Assembly (NCBI RefSeq): GCF_009870125.1
Contig: NC_046680.1
Coordinates: forward strand, 9,238,001-9,302,000
Length of the DNA: 64,000 bases
Origin: Drosophila pseudoobscura
Lineage: Eukaryota; Arthropoda; Insecta; Diptera; Drosophilidae
Reading direction: 5' to 3'
Below are positions 1-11,713 of this stretch, piece after piece; positions within the stretch are counted from its first letter, which is position 1; every line of letters begins with the position of its first letter. The position numbers and the translations under genes are program-made. The notes below the pieces were generated by a model. It did not search any database, was not told the DNA's origin, and worked only from the letters and a program-made list of their open reading frames with translations.

Positions 1-199
1 TGGAGCAGAAGTTTTCGAGCTTTTGCATTGGTATGCGAGATACGATCGTTCGACTCTTTCAGCCCCTGGAGATCGACAGAACAGAGTGTAAATACGAATC
101 GTACGATGCGGTTAAGGCGCAACCAACCCAAACGGATTGACACTGGGCCACATCTACGGCTGGCCACTGGCCTCCAGACGCTCACTCCAGACTACTCAC
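1..199 (-). other. ACC intron (partial)
   Basis: This is the sequence downstream of the ACC donor at 199 on the minus strand. No acceptor or further biotin-carboxylase exon is visible before the window ends. Confidence 0.6.
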
Positions 200-2673
200 C
201 TGCACTTGTGTGCGAAGTGCAATGTCCACAATGAGCTCAACATTCGCATAGTTGTTGTTGTTGGAACCGCCGGGCACGGGGACATAGTGATCGGCCATCT
301 TGATGTACTCGGCATTCGCCTTCAGGTCCTCCGGGGTGACCATCACCACAAATCGAATGGCCCGCTCGTTCTTGAACATCTCGTAGGCCCATCGGCGAAT
401 GGAACGCATGCACTTGACAGCCGCAATGCCATTGTTGGCAATGAGGACGCGGTTAATGACACGTGTACCGCCGAAACGCTTCACAAACTCCTCGGTGGTG
501 GCTATATGAAAGTCACGATCCTGATGGCGGTCCTGGCCCAGGCCAGTGCCACGCGACATGCTCGGTCTGAAAGATATGGAATGATCGGTAAATATTCGCC
601 AGCAATTGTTTTTTTGTTGCTCAGTGTAGAGCGGAAGGTGAGAGCGCAATTTAAAGAAGATTTGGCGGAACCGGTTCTGGGGTCTACCTGTCAAATGGAG
701 TCGATATTCTAGCAAACAATGAGCTTTATATATTCTATATAGTTATTCACTTTTAACATTTATTTACTTTAGGGTTCCCACGGTGGGCACACTAAGGAGT
801 CCTGGCGATGGGTTGCTGAGGTTGTTGTTGTTGTTTTTGATGCTGCTGTCACCGCCGTTGATGGAGATGCTACTGGGGCTGGTGTTGGCGCTGGGACTCA
901 TCTCATTGTGGTTGCTGTCGCTCTGTCCACAGTCCACGGCCACAAAGTGTGGAATGACAGGGCCCGATCCGGATGCTCCTGCCTGCACCAGCGGCTCCTC
1001 GCCAGACTCAACAAGTACAAAACGCTTACTGGTGCGACGCTTCAACATGCTGGCAAGCTCAACGAGGGCCAATAGCATTCAGGGGTCAGGGGGAACTCGG
1101 CTCGGACGGGCAACCCCACGAGAATTATGCAATTCTGACTAACAACCGAAAAACCGAACGGAGAACAAACAAAAAAACACTGTTTATGCCACACCACACA
1201 CACCACTTTTTGCTGCAAGCAACACTTTCTCCCCACCGACAACGATATGACGATGACGAGCCACACGGCAGAAAATCAATGTCGAACGGAATATCCACAC
1301 ACGCGAGAAACCTATTTAGGCAACGAGAAATTCGGCGACTGGCGGAGGTTCGAGTTTTGCTGCTGTTGGGGTTTTACTTCTCTGACCGACGGAACCGACG
1401 ACTGCTGTGGAACTGCTGGCGGGTCGGTCTCGAGCGGGCCAAAACAGATAGCCGGCCAACAAATAGTTGGGCCACCGTTTGCTCAGAGGTCGCCTGGAGA
1501 GACAGAGAGCGAGAGAGAGAGAGCGAGGGAGAGTAGCGATTCCGAGTCTCGCAATAAAACAAGTTTTGAGGCAACGCTTTCCGTTATGAATGAAAACAAA
1601 ATGTGACGGCGTCCGCTCTCTCACACAAAATGCTTGGCTCTCGCCCTCTCTCAGAGTTCTCGAAAAAGCTTCGCTGCTTCCCTCCCGTTCGCACTTAGAG
1701 GATGAGCTTTGCGCGCTGTCTCTTTTTGATAAACTCGCGCGATATCTATGACGCAGTCACCTGTTCTTTGTTTTGCTCAGTCACCCCATCCGCCTACCCA
1801 TCCTCCCACTGCGTTTGCTCTATGTGGAGGGCTGGGCGTGCCCCTTACCTTAATCGCTTGCGTTTCTCCGATATATCGCCATTCTGCCGGGACGCGCTCT
1901 GCATCTTCTGGGGGAACTCGTCTACAGCCTCGCCGGCTTCGGCTGCCTTTTCGTCAATCTCATCGCCCACCTGTCAGAGTCAGGGAGAAGATTCAGATTT
2001 AGATACAGATTCAGATTCAAGAGGGTGCCACTGTCAAAGACCTACCAAGAAACTTGGACGCTCCGCATCCGTGGCTGGCGTTGCATTTGTTTCCTCGCTC
2101 ATTTCGACTGATGATTTCTTTTTGATTTCGACAATGCTATTATTGTTGTTCTTGTTCTTGATGACAGTTGTGTTGTTGTTGTGGTTCTGGTGATAGCTCA
2201 GATCGGACAAGGCAATATCCACCTCCTTAAGGCTTTCGCTGGAGAACTGAACCTTCTTGATGCTGGCTCCTTTGGGGAATCGCTTCTCGTTCAGCTTTGT
2301 TGTGGCTCCTCCCGTTGCGCTCGACGACAAGCTGCTTGTGGCTGTGACTGGTGGTGCTGTAGCTGCAATCACGCTGGAGTTGTCTGAAAATCAATCAATC
2401 AATCAGCAAATATTGATTATTTTAGAGATTACTAGTGCATCGGTTCGACTATCAGCTAAATGTGCTTTGTGTTTGTGTTTGGGGGCCCTTCAAGTGCTGC
2501 TTATGGATTCATAAAGTGTTCAGATTCTTACGATTAATCGATGTTGTAGTTTCTGTTTCACTGGCTGCTGTGGTGGATGGCGCGTGGACTGGTCTTTTCT
2601 GGCCCCGGCCAAAGATCAGGGTGAAGAGGAACGCGATATATGCTGCCAGAGTGACTAATAGTGTGATCAACAT
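200..2673 (-). CDS. ACC: Acetyl-CoA carboxylase, N-terminal coding exons (partial; continues past left edge)
   Basis: ACC carboxylates acetyl-CoA to malonyl-CoA, the committed step of fatty-acid synthesis. Proposed coding exons on the minus strand are 2673-2532, 2383-2046, 1057-768 and 566-200; their phases (1, 0, 2, 0) join without a frame break. The last exon carries the start of the biotin-carboxylase domain, with the family hallmarks [20 protein letters not shown] and [11 protein letters not shown], and ends at CAG|GTGAGT. The first exon encodes a hydrophobic N-terminus ([21 protein letters not shown] is the core), followed by low-complexity Thr/Ser/Asn sequence in the second and third exons. 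A shorter product could start at the Met near 1048 or at MSRGTGLG near 558, so alternative first exons are likely. The acceptor used at 1057 is chosen mainly by phase and is the weakest junction. The rest of the biotin-carboxylase, biotin-carrier and carboxyltransferase domains lies to the left of base 1. Confidence 0.88.
1058..2045 (-). other. ACC intron with GAGA-rich stretch
   Basis: This interval separates two proposed 5' coding exons of ACC. It contains a GA-rich tract around 1497-1535 (GAGAGAGAGAG), a typical binding substrate for GAGA factor. It may therefore hold an internal promoter for the shorter ACC isoform, which is inference. I see no coding sequence in it. Confidence 0.45.
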
Positions 2674-4344
2674 CGGCTATATCCAAAAAGCTGCTTTAAA
2701 TCAGTGAATTCAAATTGGATTAGATAATGGATATCTTTCGTTTCCGGTACAAAAGTATCGTACAAATGTGAATGGGTCAGTGAAAGTGGCTGTGCGGATA
2801 AAGGAGACCCAAATCTACGTGAATATGATAATAGCAGTAGGTCTCGTCTCGTCACGATTTCACATTTTTCAAGTTCAAAGACTTTGCCACAAATTTGTGG
2901 GCCACAGAAGCAACGACGAAGCAAAAAAAAAAAAACAAAACAATACCAAAATGCTTATCTATGCATAAACTAGTTTGCAGATACAATTAAGAAACCGAAA
3001 ATCCATAATTTAGAGACCCAAATACCCGAATCGAATATCGTTGGCAGGTCAACGAAGATCCCAAAGACGATACGAAATCGGAATACCCTTTAACAGCGGT
3101 GGAAAGGACTTTTGTTAGCGAATGCAGTGCGTGTCATGCACATGCAATGTATGTTGTTATTAAAAATTCCTCGGAATTGAAAGCAAGAAAAGTTCCCAGG
3201 TGAATTTCATTATGGAATCATGATGTACGAAAATAAATAAGAAAACTGTATAGAATACGGAATATTACAATTCCATGGTTCCGTGAGTCAAAGGCCAAAG
3301 ATTCCTCCGCTAATGACGTACATGCCTCTCAATTAATACCCTTCGAAAGGGTAATAAAACTACAAAACACCCAAGATTAAAATGTTGTTATTGGGTGTTC
3401 AATGTACGGCGCATTTTTAAATTTAAAACAGAAACCGAAACCGAAAAACCAAAAATGGAAGAGGGGAGAATGAGAAATAACAAAAGCTGAAACAAAAAAC
3501 AACAAAAAATCCCCAGCACAGCGACTAGAGTAGTAGTATGGTATGTGGAAATGCAAATTGGCTTTGCTTATAGAAGAGGTCAATGATTTTGCCATTACAA
3601 TATATATGTAAGTGTGCCAGCCAGCCAGAGCCAGCGCTTTCAAAGGCACAAAAAGGTGAATCGATCCACTAAGTAGCACTGGCTTATCAGCTAATTATGT
3701 AATACAAGGCTGCGGATCAGTTTTTCAGCTTTTTGCCAAGACAGGCCATCTCAAGTATTCGAGACGTGGTATACAATCCCTGATCGATCCCAAGCTGAAG
3801 CTGATATGGACGGCGAATTCGATCTGTGAGTTTGTGGCTCAGTTCTATAAACAATTCTAATTGGCTTGATGAGAGTCGTATGTTTTTCTACCCATCGATC
3901 TGATAAGAAATTCTTAGCTGAACTGCTCGACGGGAATCGAAATCTCTGCCGAAAAGATTATTCAATCGTCGAAAGCACACAAGCACACAGAAAATACCCA
4001 ACAAATTCAATGCCAGGGCCAATTATCTTTAGGACCACACTTTTGGACACTTTTTAATGCCTTGACTCGCTGACATATACATACGGAGTAGTATATTTGA
4101 ATTCGAGTTAATGGGAGTTTAACCACTCTGCTTTTATGTTTCTGTATTTCTTTAACGGGGCAGACTACTGCATTCGTAGCTTTAAACGGGCACAAGTTCC
4201 GCACGAGTGGTACTGCAGTGACCGACGCTTAAAATCCAACTGTGGCGCTGTGGGGCCAGGCTCCTCGTCTGGAACCCACTATCGCGAGGGCTGCTGCTGC
4301 TGCCGCTGCTGTCCAGCGGCCAGTGCTGCTGGCGTCGCTGTCAC

Positions 4345-4592
4345 TATCGATATCAACTACACTGGTGCGTGCATGGACGGGACGGGTGTGCTGCTGTGTG
4401 CGTGTACAGGTTGTTGCGCCTGTATGTTAATCGCGACAGAGGGCCTCAGAGGTCGAGCTGCTGTTGTTGCTGCCGCTGCTGCTGCTAAACAAAAAGAAAA
4501 GGTAAAAGAGCAGCCGCGTTTTATTAGCAGTTTATTTTTGCTAGTTGCCATCCATTTTTCATGTTTATTTCCAGTCGATAAGAGTCGATAGC
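4345..4592. promoter_or_regulatory. DRE/BEAF-type CGATA cluster upstream of ACC
   Basis: The palindrome TATCGATA at 4345-4352 equals the core of the DNA-replication-related element bound by DREF. About 230 bases on, AGTCGATAAGAGTCGATAGC (around 4572-4591) carries two CGATA boxes spaced 10 bases apart, the arrangement recognised by BEAF-32. Such clusters mark housekeeping promoters and domain borders in Drosophila. Their use here for ACC is inference. Confidence 0.4.
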
Positions 4593-6165
4593 GATCAGCT
4601 GTGTTTGGCCGTTGCTTTAAAACGTGTCACTCTCCTCTCGCACTGTGGGAGCTTTCAATGTCAAGGCTGTTGTTGTTGCTGTTGCTATTGTGTAAACTTT
4701 AAGCTGACCCTTTCCCGATGACGATAGTGCACTTTACGGGTAACGTACGACAACATTAGCCACAAAATTCTATCAATTTTCTACCGTAAGTAGACAGATT
4801 CTGATTACGCATTTGAGTTGAATTAGCGAGGTAATACAAAATTGATTATCTCGATTGATTCGCCTCAGATGCACTTGAAATCGGAATTAATAACGACTTC
4901 AGCACGCTGCCACGAGCAGAACACGCGAATCTCTCGGATTCTTGATTGTTTGGGCATCAGCAGAGGTTTTTTTAAAGTCATAAAAGAAATTCCCGTCGAC
5001 GACGCCTGCTCCCTGTAATCTCCGCGATAAGCTGCAGAGAATCTTTCGATTGTGGCATTGAAAACAGCCGACCGGTATGCTCCGACGAATTATGATTAAT
5101 AATTGGCGCTGTCGGTTCCCCGCTTTTCCTCCACCACTCAATGCGATCAAGTGGCGGGGCAGGCAGCGCTTATCACAGGCTGGCGGAAATTTACTGTTGT
5201 GTTGGGATCTACCGAAATTCGGTCGTATTATTCATGCTTGGCGCGTGGCCAGTGCGTCTGCTGCTGATACCACGGCCAATAATAGACGAAGGAGAAGTGG
5301 GGACGCCTATCAGCTGGTGCCGGCTCTCGTTCGGGCTTACATGTGGATGCACTCACACCGATTAGGTAATGAAAGCCGGCTTGTACTAAGACTGGAATGA
5401 GGCTGGCTACGCATCCGCCCACAAGCCGCAGCATCACACACACATACATATATTTACACTCACTCCCCCTCGCCTATATACACACATACAGACTCGACCA
5501 TCGCGCGATGTTCACAGTCCAATGGGAATCAAGGTCAGTAACAGTGATGAGAGCGAAAGAGAGTGGCGAGAGAAAAAGCACAACATATTGGAAGGAAAAT
5601 ATGCTGGCCTGCCTGGCTGGCCTGTACTTTGATTGATGGAACCAAACACAGAATGTGGACTTTATCAAACGAATGCAAATGATAAACAAACGGAATCTTG
5701 ATTTATGCTGGGTCCCGGCGGTTCCCAGACATATACATAATGCCTCTCCCCAAAAGGGTGAATAACCCCCAGGTGCGACTACTGTTGTTATTTGCATATG
5801 CGCATATTATCTGCTACTGCCACTAATCAGATAGTAATTACATGTTTACCGACTAGATTACACCCCTCCGCATCGACTTACTTTTCTCCATCGTAATGCG
5901 CTGCTTTCCACGTTTCTTTCTGTTAGCAATTTTGTTTTGTGTAACTGTTCTTTTCCGGATGGGAAGCTCTGGCTGTGTTTGCCACTTAGATTTTTGATTG
6001 CCAATTCTATCACTTCACTTTCACAGCACAGGCAATGACCGTGCGTGTGGCACCGTTGATTACTTCTTCGGGTATGGTCAATGGGCAGATCGTCTGCTTT
6101 TCTCTGTTCTTCTATTTTTCCACTTAATTTTTTTCGTACTTCACGCGTAATTCGGACTGCAGCGC

Positions 6166-6176
6166 CAATGTGACCG
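6166..6176 (+). promoter_or_regulatory. Ohler motif 1-like site near Nup44A start
   Basis: CAATGTGACCG differs by one base from the reverse complement of the Drosophila core-promoter motif 1 (consensus YGGTCACACTR, bound by M1BP). It lies 176 bases before the Nup44A start codon, a fitting place for a TATA-less housekeeping promoter. Confidence 0.35.
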
Positions 6177-6351
6177 TTTTCCCGCCCCAGAATTATAAAC
6201 AGAAACAGCAGAAGAAAAATACTGCCAAACAGCTGACTGCCGGTCGCTTACCAACACTTGGCTTTCTCAGGGCTGCATTCGCTGCAGTAGAGGAGATTTT
6301 TCCGCGCGTGCATTTTATAAACATTTCACAAACAAATCCAACGACAGAAAT

Positions 6352-7589
6352 ATGTTCGATGTGGAGACCATTACCGCCGACCACAAGGATGTGATACATG
6401 ACGTGGTGTTTGACTATTATGGTCGCCGCATGGCCACCTGCTCCAGCGATCAGACAGTTATGGTGAATAGCTTGCCGGCGGGGTAAACAAGAGCATTTTC
6501 AAAGAATCTAAGTTTGCAGATCTGGGATGAAGATGCGCAGGGCAAGTGGAGTGTGACGAGCAGCTGGAAGGCGCACTCGGGCTCCATCTGGCGCGTGTCG
6601 TGGGCCCATCCGGAGTTCGGCCAAGTGGTGGCCACCTGCTCCTTCGATCGCACGGCCTCCGTGTGGGAGGAGGTGATTGGCGAGAAAGTCTCCACAACGA
6701 ACACGCCGACTCGGAGATGGGTGCGCCGCACCACTCTCGTGGATTCGCGTACCAGCGTCACGGATGTGGAGTTCGCCCCAAAATACCTGGGCTTGCTGCT
6801 GGCCACCGCCTCCGCGGATGGCATCATACGCATTTACGAAGCTCCCGACATTATGAACCTCTCCCAGTGGCCGGTGCAGCATGAGATAGCAAACAAGCTG
6901 CCGCTGAGCTGTCTGTCCTGGAACACATCCACTTACATGGTCACCCAACTGCTGGCGGTAAGTACGCGACCCAGCATACTTTTTGATCCCGCATCTCCAC
7001 ACTCTTGCAGGCTGGCAGCGACGACTCCGCCACGCCCACGGGTAAAGTGTTCCTCTTTGCCTACAGCGACAACGCCCGCAAATGTGTGAAGATTGACACT
7101 GTAAACGACATCACAGACCCCGTCACGGATGTGGCCTTTGCTCCGAATGCAGGACGTACCTTCCACATGCTGGCCGTAGCCAGCAAGGATCTTTATATTG
7201 TAAATCTTCGCGGAGTGACGTAAGAACAGGAAACATTTTTCTCCTAAGGCTGCCCTAACTTAATAATTTCCCATCTGTTTAGAGATTCCACGGGCACCAC
7301 CAAACTAGACATCCAGACGGTAAAGTTTAGCGACCACAACTGCCCCGTGTGGCGCGTCTGCTGGAACATGCTGGCAACCATGCTGATCTCCACCGGTGAT
7401 GACGGTTGTGTGCGGCTCTGGCGGATGAACTACAACAAGCAGTGGAGGTGTGCCGCTGTCCTGAAGGCCGAGGGCGGTGGACCCACTTACGAGCCGGCCC
7501 CACATACTCCTACTCTGGCCGCCACCGCATCGGCCACAGCGAAGTACTACAAGAAGGGCACCATTGGAAACCAGGTGCCGTGGCACTGA
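6352..7589 (+). CDS. Nup44A: Nucleoporin Seh1 (Nup44A), WD40 protein
   Basis: Seh1-type beta-propeller that works in the Nup107-160 nuclear-pore Y-complex and, as known for this family, in the GATOR2 complex controlling TORC1. Exons are 6352-6462, 6520-6957, 7011-7219 and 7283-7589; all phases agree and give 354 residues. Family signatures are [19 protein letters not shown] near the start, [20 protein letters not shown] in blade 2, [19 protein letters not shown] and [18 protein letters not shown] in blade 3, and GDDGCVRLW in the last blade. The three introns are 57, 53 and 63 bases, typical of flies. The start ATG matches the Seh1 N-terminus ([13 protein letters not shown]). A poly(A) signal AATAAA follows at 7638. 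No sign of damage; the length is normal for the family. Confidence 0.95.
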
Positions 7590-7637
7590 TAGATGATGCA
7601 GATGATACATGTTGTAGTTTGCTTAAATTCACACTTA

Positions 7638-7643
7638 AATAAA
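7638..7643 (+). terminator. Poly(A) signal of Nup44A
   Basis: Canonical AATAAA 49 bases after the Nup44A stop codon. Confidence 0.6.
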
Positions 7644-9908
7644 ATATCTCAAAACTGATTCCCCTTGGTGGTGATTTGTTTACGGTGTGTGCGATGACCC
7701 CACTTACGCCTCACGTGTGGAGCCGCCATTCTGATGCAGCATCCGTTGCAGCAACGGTTAAACAGCGTCCTGGCTAACATTTCTGCCGATCACATTTTTT
7801 GGATCTCGCACTCACGGATTACATCACAGAAACGTGTGGATCGCGTGCAGCAGCCGCATGGCTGTGGCATTAGCGTGTCGCGGCAAACTGAAACAGTTCG
7901 ATTATTGATTTTATGAAAAGTTTACAAAAAAAAAACTGAAATCAAATTACTTTCACTCGCAAAATAATAATAAACGAAATTCGCGCGGCGCAAGAGGCAG
8001 ATCTGACACAAGGGTGTATTCAAGTAAGGTGAGGTCAATCTCTTCCATAAATATTCCTGAAATAAATAAAAATTTTGTCAAAGGAGCAGTGTGACCGTAA
8101 AACCTGCCGAAAATAGGTGGTTAAACGAAAGCTTAGGACTTTCAAAATGGAGCCAAAATTTCCGTTTTTGCTGGAAACCCGCACCTTTTGACAAACCGTA
8201 AACAACGCTGCGACAACCAGTGAGAACACTCCCGACTACGCCGCTCCTTGTATTAATATGCCTTGGAACTGATGTGCTATTTTTAAAAGCGGTGGGAAGA
8301 AAGACAGGGATAGGTAGAATGCACCAGGGGGCAAAGATAGCAAAAAAAACACACATTTTTCAAGTTCATTTATTTAATTCAAATTGAGTCGATTTATTGA
8401 CGCAATGTTTTGGTTCGATTAATCAACCCCACACATGTGAAATGATCTACATAAATACATAATCGCCGATTCCCCAACTCAAGTCAATGAACCATTACGC
8501 CGCACATGATATCCTTTTCAACTGCACATGTGCATAAATTAAATTAAATAATCCAAACAAGTGGCCAGCTTTTATGGACATTTCCGTCACCTTTAACACG
8601 AAAATCCATTCAGAAATATGGCAAAACTATTCCACTTAATTGACTCGCACCGCAATAAAAACGAAATCATTTGACTATTTATGACATCCATTCACACAAT
8701 GAAAACTACGCCATGCACTCCTCGAATCCACCCCGCTCCAGGTCAGGTCCTGCTGGTTATATCAGCTCCTGTCCTATGTGTGTTTGTAGCCCGAACGTAA
8801 TCCAAGGAATGAAAGTCACTTCGTAGCGTTCTTTCGGTTTTGTAGCCACTGCCGAGGACAGTAAAACCACCCCATCGAAGTCCACATGGTATGTATCCCC
8901 CCCGCCTGTCCTGTATCCGAATGATTGTCTCTAATTGGAAGTTGTGACGTGTGTATTATGCTGATGGTGTTGACACCGATCTTCGAGACCGGCCCGGCCC
9001 ACCCTCGAGAGGTATTCCAATGCGGGACTTTCTCTCCGCCTGGGGTGGTGGATGATTGTTAATAGTAGAGCCACCGACCGGCGTGGGAAGTCAAAGCTCA
9101 GAGGTCTCTCACTCGGCCGCGCAACCCTGCTGACGCGCAAGTATTGACAACATTTATTTTTTTTGTATGTGTTTAGCTGGCAAAAAATAAATTAATGCGC
9201 AAAAGATTGTTTCTTCGTGAGCGGTTATAAAAACGAGCGGGTACAGAAAACCACACAAGAATCACCAGCGGTAATTCCTATTGAGCTCCGCCAAGAGAAG
9301 GAAAAAAGGACAATTAGGAAGAAGAGGAAAACGAGATCATGAAATGAGAGAGCACCTACGCAACTTCTCACTGCCTTGTCGGTCAAACTCCCACCAACAG
9401 GTGTCCTTTCGATCTCCCTCTGCATCAGAGAGGGAGAAAAAGATGAGCAAAGGAGCCTTTGCTTTCATTCCACTTTCGCTGTAGGAGAGAGAATGAGTCG
9501 AAAGCATGGAAGCATTGGGATCAATTATTATGCGTCATAGAGGATTGCCGGGGAAGCATTTTTTGTACGGGTTCGTACATATGTACATATATACATATCG
9601 GGGAATTGGTGAATTATGTATGAAAAGGTGAGTTTTATTTATTCTTTCCTTCTATCTGCAGCATAGTTTTGCCGGCTTAAAATTCTCTCAGCTCAAGCGC
9701 ATGTTAAAATCTAGCCATGCACACACCAGTGCACTGCAGTGGCACGATTTAATAGATGCTATGGCCGCCATTTTCTTAGGGCAATTCACACCACAAACAA
9801 AAATCAAAACTTTTGCTTACACATGTCATGAAAGAAACAAAATAGAGGGAAAGAGAGGATCTACGCGCTCGAGTTGGTTTTAAATGTTAATTCTTGCTCT
9901 TTTTTTAG
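7644..9908. other. Intergenic region with motif 1 site
   Basis: No gene is supported. CAGTGTGACCG at 8087-8097 is an exact inverted core-promoter motif 1. A good acceptor (TTCTATCTGCAG, ending 9661) is followed by an open frame to about 9880, and AAGGTGAGT at 9625 looks like a donor. The implied 34-base intron would be too short for a fly, so I do not call an exon there. Upstream exons of the plus-strand gene ending at 10249/10366 may hide here. Confidence 0.4.
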
Positions 9909-10249
9909 ATCAGATAAAGAACACTGCCTCGGAAGACGGGAACAGCAGCTCCAGTAGCAATCTTCTGTGCCCCGCTGAAGATGACCAACTCTGGCATGAA
10001 GACTCCGATTCGAGTAGCTCTATTGTTGGCACACGTCAAATTGATTTAGATCTACAGGACACAGAGGTGGAGTCCGAGATAGTGGACTCCAATCCAGAAT
10101 GCAAAATAGATTCTAAAACTCTGCGTCTGAAGTCCCTTAAGAACCTTTGCAGGAGCTTGGACTACAAGACCCGCAATGATTTGGAACAACTCGTCCTCCA
10201 GATGAGCGTTGAGGGTATGAAGGCGAATAGGGAGCTGTGCGTGGCGTAG
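9909..10249 (+). CDS. Unrecognised last exon of an uncharacterised gene
   Basis: The reading frame begins after a strong acceptor (TTTTTTTAG ending 9908, phase 1) and runs to TAG at 10247-10249, about 113 codons. The product starts acidic and serine-rich (for example WHEDSDSSSSIVGTRQ) and ends in a region that could form a helix or coiled coil (LKSLKNLCRSLDYKTRNDLE). I recognise no family. An ATG at 9884 in frame before the acceptor would allow an unspliced 121-residue protein, but it sits on the polypyrimidine tract, so splicing is more likely. The upstream exon was not found. The frame stays open for 38 further codons after the TAG. Confidence 0.4.
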
Positions 10250-10366
10250 AAGCTCATCAGTATGATCAAAACAGATCCATCAGTAAGCCCAATACCTGGT
10301 CGTACTCCACCTCTTTCGGTTTTTTCCAACACTTACGTTACTTTATGGGGACATTTCTTCATTTAA
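10250..10366 (+). other. In-frame extension after TAG (readthrough or nonsense-mutation candidate)
   Basis: After GCG TAG AAG the same frame continues for 38 sense codons (KLISMIKTDPSVSPIPGRTP and onward) to TAA at 10364-10366. If TAG were CAG the predicted helix would continue smoothly. The extension contains a Pro/Ser-rich stretch. A perfect donor-like GAC|GTAAGT follows at 10371. Confidence 0.3.
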
Positions 10367-10529
10367 AGACGTAAGTCCCACCGTCTGTTTTATACCTTGG
10401 CACTTATTTTGATTCGCTTACATGAAAAATAAGACTGGGGCCGATAAAATTTTGTATAAAATGCTTATAAATTCTTAAAGTTCTTCCCACATCTTAAGTC
10501 GTCTACAATTTACTTGGGCGGTCTTAGGC

Positions 10530-10850
10530 TTTTAAAATTTTGAAACAGTCAAACAACAAAATACAGGTCGAAACGTTCGGACACCGATACTCAGTTTGAT
10601 AATATTCAATGATTTATATAACTTTTACTGTATGTACCTGCACCTGAAATACATTTCTTTCTTTCACAGCAGTACAAAATTTGGTTTTTCTAGCTCTCAT
10701 AGTCTCTGAGATCTAAGGGCTTATCAAGACAGATAGTCATGACTACTTTATGGGGTCGAAAACGATTTCTTTTTGCTATTACACACATTAATACAAATCT
10801 AATATATCCCAATACTCTTTAAGTGTGGTATAAAAAACATGGCTGCTTAG
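10530..10850. repeat. Decayed DINE-1/INE-1-like interspersed repeat
   Basis: The stretch around 10685-10850 contains CTTTATGGGGTCGAAAACGA and neighbouring text that resembles the widely dispersed Drosophila DINE-1/INE-1 (Helitron-type) consensus as I remember it. It is AT-rich and has no open frame. The boundaries are approximate and the identification needs a repeat-library search. Confidence 0.35.
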
Positions 10851-11713
10851 GGGTTAAATCGGAATATTCCCATGCAACTGACAGGTTGCTCGGTTACAAA
10901 TGTAATTTGGTCTCAAGTGTTTTTCCAGTATGGACAAAGGAATTAAGGATATACATATTTCGCATTCCTTTAGTTTGAAATTGGATTAGATATTGCGCAT
11001 TAGCATTCGGAATTTCACCTCAACATATTTCCCAACTTTTCGAGTGATGTATCCATATTGAATAAAACTTCAACATAAGTTTATATATACAATAATTAGA
11101 AACTGTAGGTCTAAAGGTCTATACTTTTCAATTTTAACTCACAAATTAACGAAAAAGAATAAATTAAAAAAATATATAATTTGTAAAACACACATGTACA
11201 GTGGTGACAAAATCTTGAGCCCATTTGGTTTCCAGTTATGCTTGTTGTTGTGAAAATTCTTGTTTCTTCTGTAGCTCCCGGGGTTTCGGCGAGGGTTTGG
11301 TTCGACCCTTTGCACCTTGTGGCCCCTGTTTCCTAATTACGAGCGGCGAACGTGCAGCCGGCTTAACTAACTCATTTGGACTGGGTTTTCTCGGTCTGTT
11401 TTTAGTTAGCGCTTGCCACACAGGTACATGGGGTATACGGGTATCCCTGCGCTTATGCAAATTTCATAAACCATAAACATCATTTCCATATGGACACGCT
11501 GCACTGCCGTTGACCCCCATCGCTGTTTCTGCTGACCAACGGTCAGTGGTCGAGCGGGCGAACACGGTGGCAGCTTATTAGTCGCGATTACGGCATGAGG
11601 GGATTACTTCCAGGCCAATTGGTACGCAACAATACGATGAGGGGTTTGGATTACTAACAATTTGTGTATCGTAGTACTTTTACGGCGGAGTGGGAGGCCG
11701 TAGATATTCGATA
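10851..11713. other. AT-rich intergenic sequence
   Basis: Contains a minus-strand frame at 11236-11460 (74 codons, basic, Gln-ending) with no ATG and no recognised family. Nothing else is supported; the 3' UTR of the Dic3-like gene must end in this interval. Confidence 0.4.

Larger units (their letters stand above)
2674..6351. other. ACC to Nup44A intergenic/5' region
   Basis: No supported coding sequence. It should hold the ACC promoter (minus) and the Nup44A promoter (plus). Visible features are a near-palindrome at about 3338-3354 (TACCCTTCGAAAGGGTA), a CTG/GCTGCT-rich tract at 4285-4330 and 4455-4490, an exact TATCGATA at 4345-4352 and two CGATA boxes at about 4576-4590. Open frames here are low complexity and lack family resemblance. 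Confidence 0.5.

Noticed and set aside
3338-3354. Near-palindrome TACCCTTCGAAAGGGTA as a terminator or transposon end
   Set aside because: A lone short hairpin without adjacent element sequence; insufficient evidence.
4136-4591. 151-codon plus-strand frame upstream of ACC
   Set aside because: Dominated by Cys/Ala from CTG and GCT repeats; no family resemblance; likely a repeat artefact.
9616-9883. Exon pair MYEK + HSFAGLKFSQLKRML before the unknown last exon
   Set aside because: The donor and acceptor look good, but the intron would be only 34 bases, too short for fly splicing, and no fitting downstream donor was found.
11236-11460. Minus-strand 74-codon basic frame downstream of the Dic3-like gene
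   Set aside because: No ATG, no convincing acceptor and no recognised family; kept only as a remark on the intergenic interval.
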